Source of the DNA: CAZGYE01 sp964530165
GTDB taxonomy: Bacteria; Planctomycetota; Planctomycetia; Planctomycetales; Planctomycetaceae
DNA length: 9,420 nucleotides
Assembly: GCA_964530165.1 (NCBI GenBank)
Contig: CAZGYE010000236.1
Location: forward strand, 1 to 9,420
Direction: 5' to 3'
The notes under the pieces: model-generated
The model's input: only the letters and a program-made list of their open reading frames with translations
What the model was told of the DNA's origin: nothing
The model's database searches: none
In this document: in pieces, positions 5,881 to 9,420 of the stretch
Layout: each line of letters opens with the position of its first letter
Numbering within the stretch: position 1 is the stretch's first letter
Position numbers and translations under genes: made by a program

Positions 5881-7311
5881 CTAGTTGTTGACTGTTTTTT
5901 CTTCCGAGGCGGCCGTGGCCGTTTTGGCTTTCACCTCGGCGCTGTGCGCCTCGTCTTCGGCCCGCTTTGCTTCGTCTTCGGCCTGCGCCGCTTCGGCTTC
6001 GGCCAGTTTGGCCTCGGCTTCGGCTCGTTCCATTTCGGCCCGTTTGGCCTCCGCCTCGGCCCGTTTGACCTTCGCGGTGGCAAGTTTGGCTTCGGCGACA
6101 GCCCGCTTCGTCTTGGCGTCGGCGCGCTTTTTATCGAGTTCAGCCTGGGCCTTATTCGTTTCGGCCGGTGGTTGTGCATCGGTTTGTCGATTGCTCTGGT
6201 CGGTTGTGGTGATTGGGGTGTCGACGGCGGTATCCGTCTCCGGCTGTGTGCGATCGCGGTAGATGACCAAGCCGCTCAACGCATGGTACAACGCACCACA
6301 TTCAATCGGCTTGCTGCTGTGATCGATGAGTCCCTTGGCCACCGCGGACACCGCATTGCGGACCCACTGTTCCTTGAGACGCTGCTGCGGCAAAGCCATC
6401 GTCACGAATTCAAGCGTATGGCCGGACGTGGAACATCGCGTGTCGAAGTCATAACCGTACCCGCTGCTCTGAAAATAGGAGCTGGAAAACGTGCCGTCAC
6501 TGTTCTGCAGCGATCGGGCCGCATTGAGGTATCGCTGGATCTTTTGATCGGCTTCGAGCCAGACGCCCCGTAGCGGCTGGCCCGTTTTCTGGTAGACGTT
6601 TCTGGCACAAGTGAGTGCGAACAGGGCGTGTGTCCCGCCGCAGGCTGCGTCGTAGACCGATTCGCCGGTTTGAATCCGGACCAGCCGTTCGATGCTCCAC
6701 GACTCGCCCCACTTGTTTGTCCAGTGGGCATCGTGACCAAGGTAATGGCTCAGCGCCCAGAGCGTCCAGGTGATTTCCTCCTGATTGTTGACTTCCATCT
6801 GGGTGTGCTTGACCAGATCGGCGACGGTGATCGTTCGGTTACCGGCCTTTATCTTGAAATCCATTGGCAGATTCGCCTGAGAAATAATCGCCAAGAACTG
6901 GTTGGGATGCCCTTCGAACAAATAATCCTGGCTGTAAGGGTGCGCCCGTCCGCCGTACTGCGTGACTTCAAACCAGGGCTCGCCGCCGTATGTGGCCCCT
7001 TTAGCCATCCAATCGATTACACGGACCTTCTTCCCGTTCTGCTTAATCCTGTATTCCTGGCGGAGCGCCAGCAAACCATGCATGATCTGCCACGGGGTGT
7101 GCACGTCTGCTTGCAGATACCGGCGACGTGAAATGTCAATCGCCTGCTCGACCTGTTTGACCAACGGATCCACGTTCTCGTCCGCAGCCGATTCGGTCGA
7201 CTTCTTTTCCGTTGCCGGAGACAACTGCTGCGCGCGAATGTCACTCGCGCAAACCAGACTCCAAACCCCGACAGCGACGGCGCAAACCCAAAAGCGAAAG
7301 AGGAACTTCAT
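5881..7311 (-). CDS. Exported alpha/alpha-toroid (prenyltransferase-like fold) protein with heptad-repeat tail, 476 aa
   Basis: Function unknown. Residues 1-27 are a Sec signal peptide: MKFLFRF, a hydrophobic stretch, then a probable cleavage after IRA. A linker leads to a helical domain of about residues 48-353 that looks like the alpha/alpha-toroid of terpene cyclase and prenyltransferase relatives; the QNSDGTFSSSYF string (269-280) resembles their QW-type motif. Conserved-looking polar clusters are HTPWQIMHG (71-79), GHPNQF (134-139), YDAACGGTH (220-228), DFDTRCSTSGH (288-298) and ECGALYH (337-343). They suggest an active or metal site rather than a purely structural role. Residues 355-387 are a Thr/Pro/Asp-rich linker, and 388-469 are charged Ala/Glu/Lys heptads. 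The start has AGGAG (7323-7327) 11 bases upstream. From memory, planctomycete relatives carry the odd label ARF-directed GTPase activating protein, which I regard as unsupported. It is convergent with truB, with 22 bases between the stops. Confidence 0.85.
   Translation of the reverse strand: MKFLFRFWVCAVAVGVWSLVCASDIRAQQLSPATEKKSTESAADENVDPLVKQVEQAIDISRRRYLQADVHTPWQIMHGLLALRQEYRIKQNGKKVRVIDWMAKGATYGGEPWFEVTQYGGRAHPYSQDYLFEGHPNQFLAIISQANLPMDFKIKAGNRTITVADLVKHTQMEVNNQEEITWTLWALSHYLGHDAHWTNKWGESWSIERLVRIQTGESVYDAACGGTHALFALTCARNVYQKTGQPLRGVWLEADQKIQRYLNAARSLQNSDGTFSSSYFQSSGYGYDFDTRCSTSGHTLEFVTMALPQQRLKEQWVRNAVSAVAKGLIDHSSKPIECGALYHALSGLVIYRDRTQPETDTAVDTPITTTDQSNRQTDAQPPAETNKAQAELDKKRADAKTKRAVAEAKLATAKVKRAEAEAKRAEMERAEAEAKLAEAEAAQAEDEAKRAEDEAHSAEVKAKTATAASEEKTVNN
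5905..6150 (-). repeat. 21-base tandem repeat encoding Ala/Glu/Lys heptads
   Basis: Residues 388-469 of the toroid protein divide into seven-residue units with consensus KRAEAEA: AQAELDK, KRADAKT, KRAVAEA, KLATAKV, KRAEAEA, KRAEM, ERAEAEA, KLAEAEA, AQAEDEA, KRAEDEA, HSAEVKA, KTATAAS. At DNA level this is a diverged 21-base tandem repeat. One unit (6031-6045) has only five residues, which shifts the heptad phase. The composition favours a long charged single helix or coiled coil and resembles TolA-type periplasmic helices. Confidence 0.8.
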
Positions 7312-7370
7312 GTGTCGTCAAACTCCTGGTTGGTGAAAGTCAACGGTGGCGGATTCTGCGAAAAGGAGCG

Positions 7371-7388
7371 GACAACATGGCGGTTGTC
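7371..7388. promoter_or_regulatory. Spaced palindrome upstream of the toroid gene
   Basis: GACAAC (7371-7376) and GTTGTC (7383-7388) are exact inverted half-sites with a 6-base spacer, 60-77 bases upstream of ATG 7311. The size would suit a dimeric regulator, but no partner or promoter is identifiable, and six-base half-sites arise often by chance. Confidence 0.2.
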
Positions 7389-7468
7389 GCGGCAATCGGT
7401 ACCCTCGGCCTCTTCGTACCAACCCCTATAGACTACCCTTCGCCAAATCCTTTGTACATTCTCCAGAC

Positions 7469-7508
7469 GGTGAAATCTGAGTATTTTTCTTATTTCGGAG
7501 ATTTCGCC
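7469..7508. repeat. Weak stem-loop in the intergenic region
   Basis: ggtgaaatct (7469-7478) and agatttcgcc (7499-7508) pair over 10 positions with one G-T wobble, around a T-rich 20-base loop. Its position between two minus-strand genes could suit a leader structure of the toroid gene. Significance is doubtful. Confidence 0.25.
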
Positions 7509-7647
7509 CTGTGGACTGAAAGTCAACTGCCTGTCAGGTTTTCAGAAATGAAGCTTCGTCTCACGCACGTCATTTTCCCGAAACGATGCGTCCAGGAATT
7601 GGAATGCGGAGAAGCCGTAATGTATGCGTGCTGCGTCCAACCGCCAA

Positions 7648-7678
7648 GAGCCGCGAATTTGGCACAAGCGCGCGGCTC
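7648..7678 (-). terminator. Stem-loop downstream of the aminotransferase
   Basis: GAGCCGCG (7648-7655) and CGCGGCTC (7671-7678) form a perfect 8-pair GC-rich stem with a 15-base loop. It starts 57 bases beyond the aminotransferase stop (7736). Only two T residues follow on the minus strand, so an intrinsic terminator is possible but not typical. Confidence 0.35.
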
Positions 7679-7735
7679 ATTCCATAAACGTCCGGGATGT
7701 GCGAGCTTCCCTTCAGTCCGCGGAGACGTTCGCCT

Positions 7736-8908
7736 TCACAAGTGCCTCGGGGTGGGTTGTGTTCCTCCACGAAGGCCGCTCAGCGCAGCGATCAACCGGT
7801 CGATGTCGTCTTCGTTGGTGTAAACGTGTGGGCTGATCCGCAGCCGGCCGGCGCGGCAATTGACGATCACGCCCTGTTCCAGACAGCGCTGTCTCACCCG
7901 TTGCGGATTCTCGCCCGGCAGCGTGAAGGCCACGATTCCGGAACGGTGAAGCCTGTCGCGACAGTTGACGATCTGTGCCCCACAGTCATTCAGCCGCTCG
8001 CAGAGCAAGTCCGTGACAGACAACAGCCGTTCGGAAAGTGCTCTGGCGCCATAATCTGACAACAGACGCAAACTCGCTCCCAACGCTGTGATGCCGGCCA
8101 AATTGTACGAACCCCCTTCGTACCGCCCGGCGGTCTGTTTCAACGTGAGGGACTGCTCGGAGAAGTCGCCGGCATTTTGCGCGCTGTTCCAGCCGATGCC
8201 CATCGGTCGCAGCAGAGTGAGATGCTCCCGCCGCGTGAAAAACAGCCCGGCCCCCTCGGGACCGAGCAACCACTTATGACCGTCTGCCGCCAGAAAATCG
8301 ACCGCCGTTTTCGTGACGTCCAGCGGGAAGACACCCAGCGCCTGAATGGCGTCCAGAAACAAGAGAGCTCCCTGTTGATGGGCGACGTCCACCAGTGCGT
8401 CGACGTCGTTCCGCCAACCGGTTTGGTAGCCGACCCAACTGACGGCGACGATTCGCGTTCGGCTGTCACATGTCTCGGCGATTCGGTCCAGGTCGACACG
8501 CTCGTTTTCGGTCGGCACCAGCCGAGCTTCCACGCCCCGCTCCGCCAAATGCAGCCACCCGAAGCGATTGGTCGGAAACTCGCTCGTCAGTGTGACGACA
8601 TTGTCGCCCGCCTTCCAAGGAAAACCCTCGGCGACCAGATTGACGCCTTCGGTCGTGTTTCGGATGACGGCGATCTCGTCTTGATCTGCGCCGACCAGCG
8701 CCCCACCGAGCCGGCGGACTTCCTCAACCCGCTCCCGCCACGCCTTCCAGTTCACGGCCCCATTGACGGCCGCATCGGCCGCCCATTCATCCAGCGCGGC
8801 TTTGGCCGGCCCCGACAGCGGCGCCACTGCCGCATGGTCGAAATACGCCCACTTTTCCACGACGGGCATCTGCCGGCGAAACTCATCCCACGGTTGGCTC
8901 GACTGCAT
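7736..8908 (-). CDS. Class V PLP-dependent aminotransferase/cysteine-desulfurase-fold enzyme, 390 aa
   Basis: Cytoplasmic fold-type I PLP enzyme of aminotransferase class V. Visible motifs: YFDHAAVAPL (22-31); the cofactor-phosphate loop RNTTEGVNLVA (83-93); TSEFPTNRFGW (108-118); LDAIQALG (185-192) with D186 for the pyridine nitrogen and Q189; and FLAADGHKWLLGPEG (205-219), where K212 should form the Schiff base after H211. YEGGSYNLAGITALG (263-277) and RISPHVYTNEDDIDRL (357-372) complete the pattern. The segment where SufS/CsdA desulfurases carry their catalytic cysteine loop reads VIVNCRAGRLRISPH, so the usual Arg-x-Gly-x-x-Cys arrangement is missing. The enzyme may instead be a lyase, epimerase or kynureninase-like relative; the substrate is unknown. 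Start 8908 is preferred to 8977 because TAGGA lies about 8 bases upstream and the extra 23 residues come from a repeat. No partner genes (sufE, iscU) are nearby. Confidence 0.88.
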   Translation of the reverse strand: MQSSQPWDEFRRQMPVVEKWAYFDHAAVAPLSGPAKAALDEWAADAAVNGAVNWKAWRERVEEVRRLGGALVGADQDEIAVIRNTTEGVNLVAEGFPWKAGDNVVTLTSEFPTNRFGWLHLAERGVEARLVPTENERVDLDRIAETCDSRTRIVAVSWVGYQTGWRNDVDALVDVAHQQGALLFLDAIQALGVFPLDVTKTAVDFLAADGHKWLLGPEGAGLFFTRREHLTLLRPMGIGWNSAQNAGDFSEQSLTLKQTAGRYEGGSYNLAGITALGASLRLLSDYGARALSERLLSVTDLLCERLNDCGAQIVNCRDRLHRSGIVAFTLPGENPQRVRQRCLEQGVIVNCRAGRLRISPHVYTNEDDIDRLIAALSGLRGGTQPTPRHL

Positions 8909-8926
8909 GATTGGAATCCTACACAG

Positions 8927-8986
8927 GGTTGAGAGTAGAAGCTTGAGAGTTGAGAGACGAAAACGGCCGACGCTCAACTCTCAACC
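8927..8986. repeat. Inverted repeat with two alternative left arms in front of the aminotransferase gene
   Basis: ttgagagttgag (8943-8954) and ctcaactctcaa (8973-8984) are exact 12-base complements with an 18-base loop. A second left arm, ggttgagagt (8927-8936), is complementary to actctcaacc (8977-8986), so two hairpins compete for one right arm. The structure ends 18 bases upstream of ATG 8908 (minus strand), just outside the ribosome binding site at 8917-8920. It may be a leader structure or a simple dispersed repeat. Confidence 0.65.
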
Positions 8987-9001
8987 GTCGACCGAGTTCG
9001 A

Positions 9002-9052
9002 AAGCTCTTTTCTCCACGTTCCTCTCGGAGAAACGACGCCAGGAACGAGCTT
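9002..9052. repeat. Nested hairpin
   Basis: An inner stem cgttcct (9017-9023) with aggaacg (9041-9047) is enclosed by an outer stem from aagctc (9002-9007) with gagctt (9047-9052), sharing base 9047 and leaving a 9-base bulge on the left side. It is upstream of the aminotransferase leader repeat. No function is evident. Confidence 0.3.
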
Positions 9053-9300
9053 ATCAAGAAACACGAAAAAAACATCATTGGTGTGCTCAGTGGGAGGCGG
9101 TTGCGTTGTTCGCAACGTTGTTGGAGGTGATGGTTTGTGTGAGGTGCGGAATTGGTGATCCCCGCGAAGCGGTGCAGATTGATCGAGGTTTGTTGTGCGA
9201 CGGTCTTTTTTTAGAGAATTTTCGACCAGAGCGCTTGCAATCCGGGGATGTGTTGCGTCGTATTACGGGCGTCACGCTCCCATCCGAATCGCCGAGTGAG

Positions 9301-9379
9301 GTAGGGTAGTCTCCCGCCTGCCGCATCATAGATTGATCCAACGTAAGAAAAGGGGACGGCAGGCAGGAGCCTGCCCTTC
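9301..9379. repeat. Imperfect long inverted repeat, dispersed intergenic type
   Basis: Arms 9301-9323 and 9357-9379 are complementary at 19 of 23 positions around a 33-base centre; the core is cctgccg paired with cggcagg. The right arm also contains the smaller inverted motif ggcagg/cctgcc. The composition and symmetry resemble short palindromic elements scattered between genes in planctomycete-like genomes, but only one copy lies in this window. Confidence 0.65.
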
Positions 9380-9380
9380 T

Positions 9381-9394
9381 ATGAAAGCTCGTTG
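9381..9394. repeat. 14-base sequence, inverted partner of 32-45
   Basis: atgaaagctcgttg directly follows the right arm of the 9301-9379 inverted repeat and is the exact reverse complement of 32-45 at the other end of the window. It may mark the edge of a repeat family. Confidence 0.35.
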
Positions 9395-9420
9395 GTTTTC
9401 AAGGGCATTGACTTCAAGAC

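Larger units (their letters stand above)
7312..7735. other. Intergenic region between toroid gene and aminotransferase gene
   Basis: 424 bases without a credible gene. It contains the toroid-gene ribosome binding site (7323-7327), a 6-base spaced palindrome (7371-7388), a weak stem-loop (7469-7508) and a stem-loop downstream of the aminotransferase (7648-7678). The stretch 7510-7645 shows nothing I can name. I found no convincing -35/-10 pair for the toroid gene on the minus strand. Confidence 0.65.
8909..9420. other. Right-end non-coding region rich in inverted repeats
   Basis: 512 bases with no gene I can support. It holds the leader repeat (8927-8986), a nested hairpin (9002-9052), a small perfect hairpin gttgcg/cgcaac (within 9100-9120) and the dispersed-type repeat (9301-9379). 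An open frame 8950-9309 on the plus strand has a possible internal start at 9130 for 59 residues. Its third-position GC is only about half, well below the neighbouring genes, and I recognise no domain. The region just past 9420 is needed to see the next gene. Confidence 0.55.

Noticed and set aside
5885..6573. Plus-strand frames antisense to the heptad-repeat tail, reading as Ala/Ser-rich or Phe/Gly-rich repeats
   Set aside because: They are mirror translations of the 21-base tandem repeat on the coding strand and have no independent support.
7212..7823. 203-codon plus-strand frame crossing the whole 7312-7735 gap
   Set aside because: It begins antisense inside the toroid gene and ends antisense inside the aminotransferase. 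The gap portion shows no start with a ribosome site and no domain.
8950..9309. 119-codon plus-strand frame at the right end, possibly starting at 9130 (59 aa)
   Set aside because: The first part is encoded by the leader repeat, third-position GC is about half, the purine-rich site before 9130 is too close to the ATG, and no homology is recognised. It could be a small gene, but I cannot support it.
1..9420. CRISPR array, toxin-antitoxin pair, transposase, phage gene, reverse transcriptase or tRNA
   Set aside because: Checked on both strands. No regularly spaced direct repeats, no catalytic motifs of these families and no cloverleaf-like segment were seen.

Overview
The window looks like chromosomal DNA of a Gram-negative bacterium with GC-rich codon usage, most likely a member of the Planctomycetota. 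Four things point there. kdsB shows that the cell makes Kdo lipopolysaccharide. kdsB and pyrG are adjacent, as in chlamydiae of the same superphylum. The large secreted toroid protein resembles a family I associate with planctomycetes. The gaps between genes carry several dispersed palindromic repeats. The assignment is an inference; there is no rRNA or other decisive marker.

Layout from left to right: (1) A minus-strand sodium:solute symporter of the SSS/SLC5 family (68-2002). (2) A divergent intergenic region (2003-2367) with one copy of a palindromic repeat and a good sigma-70 type promoter reading right. (3) A plus-strand group kdsB (2368-3120), pyrG (3196-4818), truB (4971-5858). The kdsB/pyrG gap is a long polypurine/polypyrimidine inverted repeat. 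The pyrG/truB gap holds a second, inverted copy of the palindromic repeat. (4) A convergent minus-strand gene for an exported alpha/alpha-toroid protein with a heptad-repeat tail (5881-7311). (5) A 424-base gap with small hairpins. (6) A minus-strand class V PLP-dependent aminotransferase-like enzyme (7736-8908). (7) About 510 bases with no convincing gene (8909-9420), containing three inverted-repeat structures.

The functional logic is clearest for kdsB-pyrG: PyrG makes CTP, and KdsB uses CTP to make CMP-Kdo for lipopolysaccharide. TruB, the tRNA psi55 synthase, is co-oriented but separated by a hairpin element, so co-transcription is uncertain. The symporter, the toroid protein and the aminotransferase have no obvious link to this group.

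I looked for an undescribed multi-gene system (defence, toxin-antitoxin, mobile element, biosynthetic cluster, CRISPR, reverse transcriptase) and found no support for one. The unusual content is in the non-coding DNA: a roughly 80-base palindromic element whose two copies bracket kdsB-pyrG in opposite orientation; a purine/pyrimidine inverted repeat that forms both the KdsB C-terminal tail and the pyrG leader; stop-codon-straddling hairpins on three of the five recognisable genes; and further inverted repeats at the right end. The exported toroid protein is the least characterised gene product. No tRNA, rRNA, riboswitch, CRISPR array or insertion sequence was recognised.
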